The position numbers and the translations under genes were made by a program. Below are positions 53,199 through 63,080 of a stretch of DNA of 64,000 nt, in pieces (the stretch's first letter is position 1; each line of letters begins with the position of its first letter). This DNA is from JAPPHA01 sp963662815. GTDB lineage: Bacteria > Pseudomonadota > Alphaproteobacteria > Rhodobacterales > Rhodobacteraceae. The notes under the pieces were generated by a model. That model saw only the letters and a list, made by a program, of their open reading frames with translations, searched no databases and was not told where the DNA came from. Location of the stretch: positions 25,134 through 89,133 of the forward strand of contig CAXXWA010000023.1 of assembly GCA_963662815.2 (NCBI GenBank), in the 5' to 3' direction.

Positions 53199-54430
53199 GA
53201 CCGGTAGTCGGCGTTGATCGCGATGTATTCCCTGGTCAGGTCGCACGTCCATGCGGTCGCGGCGGCGCGGCCCGCTCCGAGGTCCACGACGATGCGGATG
53301 TCGCCTCCGCGCATGTGGGCCGCGACGCTGTCTTCCGAGTAGGATGCGGCAACGCCCCCCCGTTCGGCCACGAGGTCATCGCCGATGCTGATCGCGAGGC
53401 GCTCCGCATTCACCGCCACGCCGGACTTGCCGACCGCCATGACGATCCTTCCCCAGTTCGGGTCCTCGCCGGCAATCGCGGTCTTGACGAGCGGCGAATT
53501 GGCGATCGACTTGGCGACGGTCCTCGCCGCCGACACGGAAGCCGCGCCCTCGACCGCGATCTCGACGAACTTGCTGGCACCCTCTCCGTCCCGGACCACC
53601 TGCTTCGCCAGATCGCGCATCACCGCCTCGAGCGCCGCCGAGAACGCCTCGCGCCCGGCCCGGCCGGTTCGGTCGATATGCACGCCGCTCCGTCCCGTCG
53701 CCGCCGCAAGAAGCGTGTCCGACGTCGACGTGTCGCCATCCACGGTAATGCAGTTGAACGTGGCCGCGTTTGCAGTCTCCACCAGTTCCTGCAGGAGGTC
53801 CCGGGGGACGCCGGCATCGGTGAAGACGTACGCAAGCAGCGTCGCCATGTCGGGTTCGATCATCCCCGATCCCTTGGCGATGCCGGCGATGCGGAATTCG
53901 GCGCCGCCTATGGAGACGCTGCGGCGGGTGGACTTCGGGAAGGTGTCCGTCGTCATGATGGCGGCAGCAGCCGCCTCGAGGGTCGCGCAGGCGTCCAGAA
54001 TAGATTCGATGGCCCGAATCGCCTTCTCGACCGGAAACCGTTCGCCGATCACGCCGGTGAACGCCGTCAACACGTTTTCCGGTCCGGTTCCAAAGCGGTG
54101 CGCAAGCACCTCGGCGACCTCGTTCACGCAGCCTCGGCCGTGAACGCCCGTGAAGGCGTTCGCGTTCCCCGAACAGGCGAAGAAGACGGAGGGGCGTTCC
54201 TGCACCGCTCCGCCGCCCCGGCGCGGAAGCTTTTCCTCGCAGTCGATGACCGATGCTGATCTGGTCGAGGATCTGGTGACGACGCCGGCAATTGTGCTGC
54301 CGGCGGCGATTTCAGCCACCATGACATCGTCGCGGCCCCTGTAGCGAACCCCGGCCGAGGCCGTCTTCAGGACGACGCCGCCAACCGCCGGTGTTCCGGA
54401 GTCCGGCGCCGCCGGAGTTTCGCCGCTCAT
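53195..54430 (-). CDS. argJ: bifunctional ornithine acetyltransferase / N-acetylglutamate synthase
   Basis: 411 aa. Self-cleaving arginine-biosynthesis enzyme. The cleavage region reads IAKGSGMIEPDMATLLAYVF, with the catalytic Thr in ATL. SVFFACSGNANAFTGVHG, TTDTFPKST, and ITVDGDTSTSDTLL, EDPNWGRIVMAVG are the other family blocks. Middle gene of ppiC-argJ-mutT, which diverge from secA in many alphaproteobacteria. Confidence 0.97.
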   Translation of the reverse strand: MSGETPAAPDSGTPAVGGVVLKTASAGVRYRGRDDVMVAEIAAGSTIAGVVTRSSTRSASVIDCEEKLPRRGGGAVQERPSVFFACSGNANAFTGVHGRGCVNEVAEVLAHRFGTGPENVLTAFTGVIGERFPVEKAIRAIESILDACATLEAAAAAIMTTDTFPKSTRRSVSIGGAEFRIAGIAKGSGMIEPDMATLLAYVFTDAGVPRDLLQELVETANAATFNCITVDGDTSTSDTLLAAATGRSGVHIDRTGRAGREAFSAALEAVMRDLAKQVVRDGEGASKFVEIAVEGAASVSAARTVAKSIANSPLVKTAIAGEDPNWGRIVMAVGKSGVAVNAERLAISIGDDLVAERGGVAASYSEDSVAAHMRGGDIRIVVDLGAGRAAATAWTCDLTREYIAINADYRS

Positions 54431-54466
54431 CTTGCCGGCCGTTTCGTCCGCGGGCCAGGCGCCGCG

Positions 54467-55309
54467 TCAGTCATCCAGGAGATCCGTCCTGCGAACCGCT
54501 GCGGGATCAATCCCCTGGTCGGCTCTCTCAACCCCTGCCGTTTCGGCCAGGCGCGCGATCGCTTCCTCGATCGCGGCCCCCGCCACGCGCTGTTCCAGCT
54601 CGCCGCGCGCTTCCTCGATCGACGGCACCGGCAGGTCGCGCTTGTCGGCGAGCAGGATCACGTGCCAGCCGAATTCCGTACGGACGGGTCCGGACAGTTC
54701 CCCGATCCCGAGCGACAGCACCGCGTCCTCGAACGGCTTGACCATCGTTCCGGGCCCGAACCAGCCGAGATCCCCACCGCGGGGGCCGGACGGGCCGGTC
54801 GAGCGCGCTTTCGCGGTCTCCGCGAAGTCGGCTCCGGCGCGCAGTTCATCGAGTATGGACATGGCTTCGTCCTTCGTCTCGACAAGAATGTGCGATGCCC
54901 TGAACTCCGGTTCCGGCTCGCGGCCGGCATAGCTCGCCTCGTATGCCGCCCGAACCGCTTCCTCGGTCACGGCGCCCTGGGCGATTTCCCGGACAACGCC
55001 ATCGGCGATGATCGCACGCGCCGTGTTCTCCGAAGCGAACCGTGCGCGCCGGTTGCCGTCATTGCCGTTCGAGGCGAGAAGCGCGTGCCGTATCATCTGG
55101 TCGACGATGGCGTTGTAAAGCGCCTCGTCCGGAAGACTCCGGTATTCCTGCGACAACTGCTCGGCGAAGGCGATGACGTGGCCGAGCCGGATGTCGGCGC
55201 CGAGCACCCGCGCGACGACGGCATCGGCGTCGGGCTCGTCCTGGCAATGCGCCGCAGTGGCGGCAAGACACGCGCAAACGGCGAACGCCGCAGCTCTTCT
55301 GATTGACAT
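54467..55309 (-). CDS. peptidylprolyl isomerase, parvulin type
   Basis: 280 aa, secreted or periplasmic. Start ATG 55309 gives a signal peptide (MSIRRAAAFAVCACLAATAA, HCQDE after). SurA-like N-terminal region with helices, then the PpiC domain: FRASHILVETKDEAMSILDE, GPSGPRGGDLGWFGPGTMVK and FEDAVLSLGIGELSGPVRTE. Assists folding of exported proteins, which suits its position divergent from secA. Confidence 0.9.
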   Translation of the reverse strand: MSIRRAAAFAVCACLAATAAHCQDEPDADAVVARVLGADIRLGHVIAFAEQLSQEYRSLPDEALYNAIVDQMIRHALLASNGNDGNRRARFASENTARAIIADGVVREIAQGAVTEEAVRAAYEASYAGREPEPEFRASHILVETKDEAMSILDELRAGADFAETAKARSTGPSGPRGGDLGWFGPGTMVKPFEDAVLSLGIGELSGPVRTEFGWHVILLADKRDLPVPSIEEARGELEQRVAGAAIEEAIARLAETAGVERADQGIDPAAVRRTDLLDD

Positions 55310-55569
55310 GGAAAACTCCTGCTTGATCGGAGACCCTCCGAGCCTCGGGAAACTGCCGGTGCCCGACACACACCAGAGTGCCGGCGTTGACAGAAACCCC
55401 GGTCCTGCTTACATGCCGTTCGTGGCGTCAGAATTGATCGGACAGGCACCCGAAGTTCCTCTTAAGGTGTTGTGATTTTGCAGGCAATAGAACCCCGGCG
55501 AATTTCCGCTTCAACTTCAAGTCAGTTCCGGCCGCAGGTCCGGTTCGCACGCAGGCAGCCGAGGTTCAG

Positions 55570-58398
55570 ATGCTGGGAATGAGTTCCATCACCAAGAAGG
55601 TCTTCGGCTCGGCGAATGACCGGAGGCTCAGGAGCGTCCGTTCGATCGTCGAGAGGATCAATGCGCTGGAGTCCGACTTCGAGTCGCTGTCGGACGACGA
55701 CATCAGGGACCGCACGAATTCGTTCCGGCAGCGGCTGGAGAACGGGGAGAATATCGATTCCCTCCTCCCGGAAGCCTTCGCGAACGTCCGCGAGGCGTCG
55801 AAACGGACCCTCGGCCTCAGGCCCTTCGACGTGCAGCTGCTCGGCGGCATTTTCCTGCACCGGGGCGAAATCTCGGAAATGAAGACCGGCGAGGGCAAGA
55901 CCCTCGTCGCGACCATGCCGGTCTACCTGAACGCGCTGACCGGCCGCGGCGTGCACGTCGTCACGGTCAACGACTACCTGGCGAGACGCGACGCCGAGTG
56001 GATGGGAAACATCTACACGGCGCTCGGAATGACGACCGGGGTCGTCTATCCGGGCATGGACGAATCCCTGAAGCAGGCCGCCTACGGCTCGGACGTCACC
56101 TACGCGACCAACAACGAGCTCGGGTTCGACTATCTCAGGGACAACATGAAGTCCGACCTGTCGCAGATGGTCCAGCGCGACCTCCACTACGCGATTGTCG
56201 ACGAGGTGGATTCGATCCTGATCGACGAGGCGCGTACGCCGTTGATCATTTCGGGGCCCGCGGAAGACCGGTCGGACCTCTACGTCAAGGTCAACGGGCT
56301 GATCCCGGAGCTCGAGGAGGAACACTACACCGTCGAGGAAAAGACCCGATCCGTCACCCTGACCGACGAAGGCAACGAAAGGGTGGAAGGGCTGTTTCAG
56401 GCGAACGGCCTTCTGCCGGAGGGCCAGTCGCTGTACGATCCCGAAAGCACCACCCTCGTCCACCATGTCAACCAGGCGCTCAGGGCGCACGTCCTGTTCC
56501 GGAAGGAAAAGGACTACATCGTCCGCAACGGCGATGTGATGCTCATCGACGAGTTCACCGGCCGAATGATGCCCGGCCGCAGGCTCTCGGAGGGGCTGCA
56601 CCAGGCGATCGAGGCGAAGGAGGGCGTCGAAATCCGGCCGGAGAACGTGACGCTCGCATCCGTGACCTTCCAGAACTATTTCCGCCTCTACGAGAAGCTC
56701 GCCGGAATGACCGGCACGGCGCTGACCGAGGCCGAGGAATTCAGGGAAATCTACGGCCTTGACGTGACCGAGATTCCCACCAACAAGGACGTCGTCCGGA
56801 TCGACGAGAACGACGCCGTCTACAGGACCAGCGCCGAAAAGTACCGCGCCATCGTCGGCGAAATCGCGCGGGCGCACGTCCGCGGCCAGCCCATCCTCGT
56901 CGGAACCACGTCGATCGAGAAGTCGGAGTACCTCTCCTCGCTCCTGAAGGACGGCAAATTCCTGGAAGACATCGCGGACCGGCTTCGCGGCGAGGCCGAA
57001 GGAGAGAAGGACGCGGACGCCGCGGCGTCTCTTGGCGACGATGCGGAATCCATCGCTGCGCTCGCGCGGCGCAAGCAGAGGATCCCGCACAACGTCCTCA
57101 ATGCGCGGTTCCACGAGCAGGAAGCGAGCATCATCGCCGACGCCGGCGTCGCAGGCGCCGTGACGATCGCCACCAACATGGCCGGGCGCGGCACGGACAT
57201 CCAGCTCGGCGGCAACTTCGAGATGCGGCTCGCGAAGGCAATGGAGGCCCGGGCCGACGACGAATCCGACGATGCGGTCAGGTCCAGGGTGGAGGCCGAG
57301 ATCGGCGCGGGGAGGGAGATCGCGCTGGCGAACGGCGGCCTTTTCGTGCTCGCCACCGAGCGGCACGAGAGCCGGAGGATCGACAACCAACTGCGCGGCC
57401 GGTCCGGCCGCCAGGGCGACCCGGGAGTCTCGGCGTTCTACCTGTCCCTCGAGGACGACCTGATGCGCATATTCGGCTCGGAACGCCTGGACAAGGTCCT
57501 CAACACCATCGGCATGGAAGAGGACGAGGCCATCGTCCACCCCTGGGTCAACAAGTCGCTCGAGAAGGCCCAGGCGAAGGTCGAGGGCCGCAACTTCGAC
57601 ATCCGCAAGCAGCTGCTCCGGTTCGACGACGTCATGAACGACCAGCGCAAGGCGATATTCGAGCAGCGCAGGGAAGTCATGCAGTCCGACAATGTTTCGG
57701 AGGTCGTCCAGGACATGCGCCATCAGGTGGTGGACGACCTTGTCGAACAGTACATTCCGCCCAAGACCTACGCGGACCAGTGGGACGGTGAGGGGATGAA
57801 GCGCGAAACCACCCGGATTCTTGGAATCGGGGCGCCGGTCGACGCCTGGTGCGACGAAGAAGGCGTCGACGACGACGCCATCCGGGAGCGGCTCTACGAA
57901 CTCGGCGACAAGTTCATGGCGCAGAAGTCCGTCGAATTCGGCTCGGACAGCATGCGCAACGTGGAAAAGCAGGTCCTTCTGCAGACCATCGACAGGAAGT
58001 GGCGCGAGCACCTCGTGACTCTCGAACATCTCCGGTCCGTCATCGGATTTCGCGGCTACGCCCAGCGCGACCCGCTGAACGAGTACAAGACCGAGGCCTT
58101 TGAACTGTTCCGCAACCTTCTCGACAGCCTCAGGGCGGAAGTCACGGGTCAATTGGCGCATGTGCGCGTCCTTACGCCGGAGGAGCGCGAGGCGATGCTG
58201 GAACACGTGCGCAAGTCCCGGTCAGGGGCCGAGCGCAACGCGCCGGCCGCCCGGCCCGCGGCGCCCGAAAAGGCGCGGCAGGCCGCGAAGCCCGGTTTTG
58301 TGGAGGACGACCCGTCGACCTGGGGGAAACCCGGCCGGAACACCCCCTGTCCTTGCGGGTCGGGACGCAAGTTCAAGCATTGCCACGGCAGGTTCTGA
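55570..58398 (+). CDS. secA: preprotein translocase motor ATPase SecA
   Basis: 942 aa, full length. Walker A MKTGEGKTLVAT at 104-115, VDEVDSILIDEART (DEAD-like), the NYFRLYEKLAGMTGTA region, NMAGRGTDIQLGG, and RQGDPGVSAFYLSLEDDLMR. C-terminal zinc/SecB site: NTPCPCGSGRKFKHCHGRF (Cys-x-Cys-x8-Cys-His). ATG 55570 follows GAGG; an ATG three codons on is possible. Drives Sec-dependent export together with SecYEG. Confidence 0.98.
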   Translation: MLGMSSITKKVFGSANDRRLRSVRSIVERINALESDFESLSDDDIRDRTNSFRQRLENGENIDSLLPEAFANVREASKRTLGLRPFDVQLLGGIFLHRGEISEMKTGEGKTLVATMPVYLNALTGRGVHVVTVNDYLARRDAEWMGNIYTALGMTTGVVYPGMDESLKQAAYGSDVTYATNNELGFDYLRDNMKSDLSQMVQRDLHYAIVDEVDSILIDEARTPLIISGPAEDRSDLYVKVNGLIPELEEEHYTVEEKTRSVTLTDEGNERVEGLFQANGLLPEGQSLYDPESTTLVHHVNQALRAHVLFRKEKDYIVRNGDVMLIDEFTGRMMPGRRLSEGLHQAIEAKEGVEIRPENVTLASVTFQNYFRLYEKLAGMTGTALTEAEEFREIYGLDVTEIPTNKDVVRIDENDAVYRTSAEKYRAIVGEIARAHVRGQPILVGTTSIEKSEYLSSLLKDGKFLEDIADRLRGEAEGEKDADAAASLGDDAESIAALARRKQRIPHNVLNARFHEQEASIIADAGVAGAVTIATNMAGRGTDIQLGGNFEMRLAKAMEARADDESDDAVRSRVEAEIGAGREIALANGGLFVLATERHESRRIDNQLRGRSGRQGDPGVSAFYLSLEDDLMRIFGSERLDKVLNTIGMEEDEAIVHPWVNKSLEKAQAKVEGRNFDIRKQLLRFDDVMNDQRKAIFEQRREVMQSDNVSEVVQDMRHQVVDDLVEQYIPPKTYADQWDGEGMKRETTRILGIGAPVDAWCDEEGVDDDAIRERLYELGDKFMAQKSVEFGSDSMRNVEKQVLLQTIDRKWREHLVTLEHLRSVIGFRGYAQRDPLNEYKTEAFELFRNLLDSLRAEVTGQLAHVRVLTPEEREAMLEHVRKSRSGAERNAPAARPAAPEKARQAAKPGFVEDDPSTWGKPGRNTPCPCGSGRKFKHCHGRF

Positions 58399-58440
58399 CC
58401 TGGAGCGCCCAGCCCAGGGAACAGATTCCGGAGACACGAC

Positions 58441-59130
58441 ATGACGACGGTCAATACCGGAAGAGAGCCAGGCGCGGCGGAGCCGGACGGCTCTGCCCTG
58501 AGGGCCGCGGCACAGAAGGCCGTGCGGGATCTCCGCGAACGGAAATCCACGCTCGACGACACCGAGATCGACCTGATCCTTACCGGCGCGAGGTCGCACT
58601 ACGCCTGGACAGGCCGGCCGGTCAGCCGCGCGCTGCTTCGCCGGATCTACGACATTGCCAAGATGGGCCCGACGAGCATGAACTGCTCTCCGGCGAGATT
58701 CGTTTTCGTCGCCTCCGAAGCCGGAAAGGCAAGGCTCGCCAAGGCCCTGGCTCCCGGAAACGTGCCGAAGGTCACGGGCGCGCCGGTGACGGTGATCGTT
58801 GCCCACGACACGGAATTCTGGAAGCGGCTGCCGCAGCTCTACCCGCACGAGGACCGCAGGGACTTCTTTTCCGAATTTCCTGACCGGGCAGCGACGACGG
58901 CTTTCCGCAACGCTACGCTTCAGGGCGCCTACTTCATGATCGCCGCGAGAACCAGGGGCCTGGACATCGGCGCAATGTCGGGCTTCTCGAACGATGTCGT
59001 CGACAGGGAGTTCTTTGCCGGCACGTCTCTCAGGTCGAATTTTCTCTGCAACCTCGGCTATGCGGACGAGTCCGCCATATTCGAAAGGCTTCCTCGCCTC
59101 GACTTCGAAGATGCCTGCAGCTACGCTTGA
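58441..59130 (+). CDS. malonic-semialdehyde-reductase-like (RutE) nitroreductase-fold protein
   Basis: 229 aa. KMGPTSMNCSPARFVFV is almost identical to the RutE/HadB FMN site; GAPVTVIVAHDTEFWKRLPQ and LQGAYFMIAARTRGLDIGAMSGF follow. RutE reduces malonic semialdehyde to 3-hydroxypropionate in uracil catabolism, but no other rut gene is visible, so the substrate is open. Starts 43 bases after secA. Confidence 0.87.
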   Translation: MTTVNTGREPGAAEPDGSALRAAAQKAVRDLRERKSTLDDTEIDLILTGARSHYAWTGRPVSRALLRRIYDIAKMGPTSMNCSPARFVFVASEAGKARLAKALAPGNVPKVTGAPVTVIVAHDTEFWKRLPQLYPHEDRRDFFSEFPDRAATTAFRNATLQGAYFMIAARTRGLDIGAMSGFSNDVVDREFFAGTSLRSNFLCNLGYADESAIFERLPRLDFEDACSYA

Positions 59131-59153
59131 CACAGGGAAGGCAGGGTGCGCGA

Positions 59154-60005
59154 ATGACTGTCAGCGTATACGACAACCGGACATGCAGACTCGGCGAGGG
59201 CCCGCTCTGGCATCCCGGGCGAGGGCAGTTGTTCTGGTTCGACATCCTCGGCAAGCAACTCCTGACGCAAACCGCTGACGGCCCCTCCTGCTGGGAGTTC
59301 GGGGAGCATGTCTCCGCCGCAGGCTGGATCGACCTGGACACCTTGCTGATCGCGTCCGAAACCCGGCTCTTTTCCTTCCGGCTCGGCGACGGCCGGCAGG
59401 AAACCGTCTGCGCCCTCGAGTCGGACGATGCAACGACGCGCTCGAACGACGGACGCGCCGATCCCTGGGGCGGATTCTGGATCGGCACCATGGGCAAGGG
59501 CGGAGAGAAGAACGCTGGAGCGATCTATCGCTGGCATCGCGGCGAACTCCGCCGCCTCCGGTCGGAAATCACCGTATCCAATGCCATATGCTTCTCCCCG
59601 GACAGGAAGCTCGCCTACTTCACCGATTCGGCGGACGGAAGGATAATGAGCCAGGAGCTCCGTCCCGACGACGGCTGGCCGGACGCCGAGCCTCGGGTAG
59701 TCGTCGATCTCGGCGGAGAACCGTTCAGTCCGGACGGCATGGTCGTCGACTCGCAGGGCTTCCTCTGGAATGCCCAGTGGGGCGGCAGCCGCTTGGCCAG
59801 GTACTCCCCCGACGGCGGATTCGACCGGGCCATTGAATTTCCGACGCCGCAGGTTTCCTGTCCGGCGTTCGGCGGGCCTGATCTTTCCACCCTCTACGCC
59901 ACCACCGCAGCAAACGGGCTCGAACCGGGCGATGCATTCGCAGGGCAGACCTTTTCCCTTCAGGCGGGGTTCACGGGCGTTCCCGAATGCAGGGTTGTCC
60001 TCTGA
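59154..60005 (+). CDS. SMP-30/gluconolactonase-family protein
   Basis: 283 aa six-bladed propeller lactonase. RLGEGPLWHP (metal Glu), TTRSNDGRADPWGGFWIG with Asn/Asp, ITVSNAICFSPDRKLAYFTD and EPFSPDGMVVDSQGFLWNAQ with the metal Asp are the conserved blocks. Probably opens a sugar 1,4- or 1,5-lactone to the acid. With the SDR next to it, it looks like the oxidise-and-delactonise start of a non-phosphorylative sugar pathway. ATG 59154 gives MTVSVYDN; earlier codons lack support. Confidence 0.92.
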   Translation: MTVSVYDNRTCRLGEGPLWHPGRGQLFWFDILGKQLLTQTADGPSCWEFGEHVSAAGWIDLDTLLIASETRLFSFRLGDGRQETVCALESDDATTRSNDGRADPWGGFWIGTMGKGGEKNAGAIYRWHRGELRRLRSEITVSNAICFSPDRKLAYFTDSADGRIMSQELRPDDGWPDAEPRVVVDLGGEPFSPDGMVVDSQGFLWNAQWGGSRLARYSPDGGFDRAIEFPTPQVSCPAFGGPDLSTLYATTAANGLEPGDAFAGQTFSLQAGFTGVPECRVVL

Positions 60006-60112
60006 CGGATCGGCCGGGCATCGCCGGACGCCTCGCCCAGGGCAGGGGTTCGCTTGCGCTCGTTCCTGACGCGCGGACGCGGCGTCACCTCCGATAGCCC
60101 CGAGTCCGGCAA

Positions 60113-60883
60113 ATGATCGAAAGCGTCGTCTATCAGGATCTCAGGGGTGCCTCGGTCTTCGTGACAGGGGGCGGATCGGGAATCGGCGCCGCGATCGTGG
60201 ACGGATTTCTCGGGCAGGGCGCGAAGGTCGCCTTCGTCCAGCGCTCGGACCCGGATGAGTTCTGCGGCAGGATGGAAGCCCAACACGGGAGCCGCCCCTT
60301 GTTCCTTCGCTGCGACGTTTCGGACACCTCCGCCTTGAAGGACGCGCTGGACTGCGCCGCACTGACCAACGGTCCGATCGAAGTTCTGGTGAACAATGCC
60401 GCCAATGACGCGCGTCACACGGTCGACGAGGTGACGGAAGAATACTGGGACGCGGCAATGGCCGTGAATCTCCGGGCGTATTTCTTTGCATGCCGGACTG
60501 TCATTCCAGGCATGCGCGCGCTCGGCGGCGGGTCCATCATCAATTTCTCGTCGATATCGTACATGATGGGCAATGCTGGATACCCGGTTTACACGACTGC
60601 AAATGCCGGCATCACGGGCATGACCCGCAGCCTTGCACGGGAATTCGGCCCGGATTTCATTCGCGTCAACGCGGTCGCGCCGGGCTGGGTTCTGACAGAC
60701 CGTCAGAGGCGGCTATGGGCGACGCCGGACGCTCTCTCGGCGCACCTCGACAGGCAATGCATCAAGGAGCACCTGAAAGAAGAGGACATCGTCGGCGGCG
60801 TCCTGTTCCTGGCGTCCAGATCCAGCTGCATGCTGACCGGGCAGCTGATCGCCATCGACGGCGGCGTGGTGATGACGGGCTGA
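60113..60883 (+). CDS. SDR-family oxidoreductase, catalytic Lys replaced
   Basis: 256 aa. GGGSGIG cofactor motif at 19-25, VNNAAND at 93-99, FSSISYMMGN and YTTANAGITGM. The catalytic YxxxK tetrad reads Y160-TTA-N164: the usual Lys is Asn (codon AAT, one base from AAG/AAA). The rest resembles sugar-oxidising SDRs (pentose dehydrogenases). Lying after an SMP-30 lactonase it should be a sugar dehydrogenase; the Lys change makes activity doubtful. The gap before it is 107 bases and contains no other gene. Confidence 0.85.
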   Translation: MIESVVYQDLRGASVFVTGGGSGIGAAIVDGFLGQGAKVAFVQRSDPDEFCGRMEAQHGSRPLFLRCDVSDTSALKDALDCAALTNGPIEVLVNNAANDARHTVDEVTEEYWDAAMAVNLRAYFFACRTVIPGMRALGGGSIINFSSISYMMGNAGYPVYTTANAGITGMTRSLAREFGPDFIRVNAVAPGWVLTDRQRRLWATPDALSAHLDRQCIKEHLKEEDIVGGVLFLASRSSCMLTGQLIAIDGGVVMTG

Positions 60884-61023
60884 AGCCCGGCGGGAGCTGG
60901 CGAGTGCCGCAGTTTGGCCCGCTGCGCCGACACTTCAAGCCGCTGACGGTGTCCTTGCCCGGTGACTCCGCCTTAAATCCGTGCTTGAAGGCACGGACCA
61001 TTCCCCGGACGGGACAGGAAACA

Positions 61024-62034
61024 GTGACTGACAGGCTCCGACACCCCCGCGCCTTGCTCGTCAGGTCCCGAACGCCGCTCCACCCTCTTCCGAACGTCTC
61101 GAGACTGCTCGGCGCCCGCATATCGATCAAGCGCGACGACCTTGCCGGCGCGCCTTTCGGCGGCAACAAGTCGAGGCAACTCGAATTCTATCTCGGCGCC
61201 GCCCGGAAGCAGAGGGCCGATACGGTCCTGATCACCGGCGCGGTCCAGTCGAACTTCGTCAGAACCGCGGCCGCCGCCGCGGCCTCGTTCGGCATGCACA
61301 CTGTCGCGCAGCTCGAGGAGCGCGTGCCGCACTCGGGAACAACCTACAGGACATCCGGAAACGTTCTTCTCCTCGGAATTCTCGGGGCGGAGATCATTCA
61401 CTACCCGGACGGCGAAGACGAGGTCGGCGCGGACGCGGCGCTCCGGGATCGTGCGGAACGCCTGCGGCAGGCGGGAAAGCGGCCCTACGTCATTCCGCTT
61501 GCGTCGGGAAATCCGCCTCTCGGCGCCTTGGGTTACGTGCGGGCAGGGCGGGAAATCGCGGCTCAGGCAGGAGACTTCGACGTTGTCGTCGTCGCTTCCG
61601 GAAGCGGCCTGACCCATGCCGGGCTACTGGCCGGGCTGCGAAGCGCCGGGAGCAGGGCCAGGGTGATCGGCAGCTGCGTACGCAGGCCGGCCCGGCGGCA
61701 GGCAGAACGGGTTCGGACGGTGCTTGACGGACTGGGCAGCCTGACCGACGCCGCAGGCACGGTCTCCGCCGGAGACATCCATGTGTCGGACGTCGCGCTG
61801 TCGCCGGGATACGGCCGGGCGGGGGCGGCCGCTTTCGAAGCCATGCGCATTGTGGCGCGCGAAGATGGCGTCATGCTCGACCCCGTCTACACCGCCAAGA
61901 CTTTCGCCGTCATCCCCGCACTCCTGGACTGCGGCGACATCGCGAGGAACAGCAGGGTTCTTTTCGTTCACACCGGCGGGCTTGCGGCCGTGTTCGCTTA
62001 CCAGGACGAGCTGGACGCATACTTCCGGCCCTGA
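61024..62034 (+). CDS. D-cysteine desulfhydrase / ACC-deaminase-family PLP enzyme
   Basis: 336 aa, GTG start at 61024. The PLP Lys is in FGGNKSRQLEFYLG; ITGAVQSNFVRTAAAAAASF is the AxQSN block; VASGSGLTHAGLLAGLRSAG and LDPVYTAKTFAVI complete the DcyD pattern. Possible activities are D-cysteine desulfhydrase, L-cysteate sulfo-lyase or ACC deaminase; residues for ACC specificity cannot be judged by eye. A true operon link to the SDR is likely (140 bases). Confidence 0.85.
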   Translation: MTDRLRHPRALLVRSRTPLHPLPNVSRLLGARISIKRDDLAGAPFGGNKSRQLEFYLGAARKQRADTVLITGAVQSNFVRTAAAAAASFGMHTVAQLEERVPHSGTTYRTSGNVLLLGILGAEIIHYPDGEDEVGADAALRDRAERLRQAGKRPYVIPLASGNPPLGALGYVRAGREIAAQAGDFDVVVVASGSGLTHAGLLAGLRSAGSRARVIGSCVRRPARRQAERVRTVLDGLGSLTDAAGTVSAGDIHVSDVALSPGYGRAGAAAFEAMRIVAREDGVMLDPVYTAKTFAVIPALLDCGDIARNSRVLFVHTGGLAAVFAYQDELDAYFRP

Positions 62035-62378
62035 CCGCTCGCCGGACCGCATTCCTTCGCGCCGGGGGCACTTTCCCGGCAGGCATGCGGTTCGAACACG
62101 TGATTCGTCCCGCTGCGATGCCGCTGTTCCGGCATTTCCCGGGGCATGGATGTCGCGGTCTCGCCCTTTGCCGCGACGAGGTCGTCAGACTCCCTTGCCG
62201 GATTCGTTGCGGATGCGTCGGGCTGATCGGCTTCAGGCCGGTCCCTGCGCTGCTGAGCGCGCCGAGGCGCTCCATGACCGCCGCCGCGCCAGGCCACTTT
62301 CCCGGCGCGAACCGGCTTTCGATCCGGTGCCGAAGACGCGGCGATCCCTTTCACCGGCAAGGCACTTCCGGACTCCAG
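62035..62378. other. intergenic region, no gene seen
   Basis: 344 bases between converging genes. Frames across it are Arg/Pro-rich and unlike proteins. No recognisable RNA, repeat or clear terminator. Confidence 0.5.
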
Positions 62379-63080
62379 TCAAGCTTCGACGATCTCATGG
62401 GCGAAAGCGGCCGCAAAGTCGGCAACTCCGATGTCTTCGAGACGCCATGCCACTGCAGATGATTCAGGGAACCGGAACACGCCGGTTCTTCGTCCATTGA
62501 CCATGGCGAACGGGATCTCGAATCTGGCGGTATCCAGCGAAAGGCCGGAACCGACTGCCTTTATGAGCGCCTCCTTCATTGTCCACAACCTGTAGAACAG
62601 GTCGATTTTCCCGATTCCGCTCACCGTGTTGAACGCGCTCCGTTCTCCGGGTGCGAACAGCATCCGGATCATGCTGTCGAGATCGCGGTCGGGCGAACGC
62701 TCCTCGACATCAACACCAATGCGGCCCTCGGACGCCAGCGCGATCAGACCGTGCCTACCGCTGTGGCTGACATTGAAAGCAACCGGTGCCGGAGTTCCTT
62801 CGACCATGGCGAACGGCTTCCCGAATTCCAGGAAGTCGATGGCGAGGTCTCCGTTCCTGCATCCGAGTTCACCACAAAGAAGCGAACGGAGGGCGGCGCG
62901 ACACAGGGTGAATTCCCGGCGCGGCTCAGGGAAAAGGAACCGCTGCCGACGCTTCCGCTCCCCGCCGTCAAGCCATTCGAGCGCCTCGGTTTCCCTGCCT
63001 GCATGAAGCGCCAGATCGATGTGAACGATTCTGGCGTCGCCCGATTCATGAAACGGATGCCAAGCGAATTGGCAGGTCAT
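62379..63080 (-). CDS. 4'-phosphopantetheinyl transferase, Sfp type
   Basis: 233 aa from ATG 63080. Transfers phosphopantetheine from CoA to carrier proteins. AFNVSHSGRHGLIALA, RIGVDVEERSPDRD (metal Asp124, Glu126) and WTMKEALIKAVGSGL (WxxKEA, Lys169) are the family's three motifs. Sfp-type enzymes usually serve polyketide or peptide synthases, but no such cluster is in the window. The longer upstream frame lacks any PPTase character. Confidence 0.92.
   Translation of the reverse strand: MTCQFAWHPFHESGDARIVHIDLALHAGRETEALEWLDGGERKRRQRFLFPEPRREFTLCRAALRSLLCGELGCRNGDLAIDFLEFGKPFAMVEGTPAPVAFNVSHSGRHGLIALASEGRIGVDVEERSPDRDLDSMIRMLFAPGERSAFNTVSGIGKIDLFYRLWTMKEALIKAVGSGLSLDTARFEIPFAMVNGRRTGVFRFPESSAVAWRLEDIGVADFAAAFAHEIVEA

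Noticed and set aside
55522..58206. Minus-strand frame of about 894 codons opposite secA.
   Set aside because: Antisense shadow of secA; no recognisable domain.
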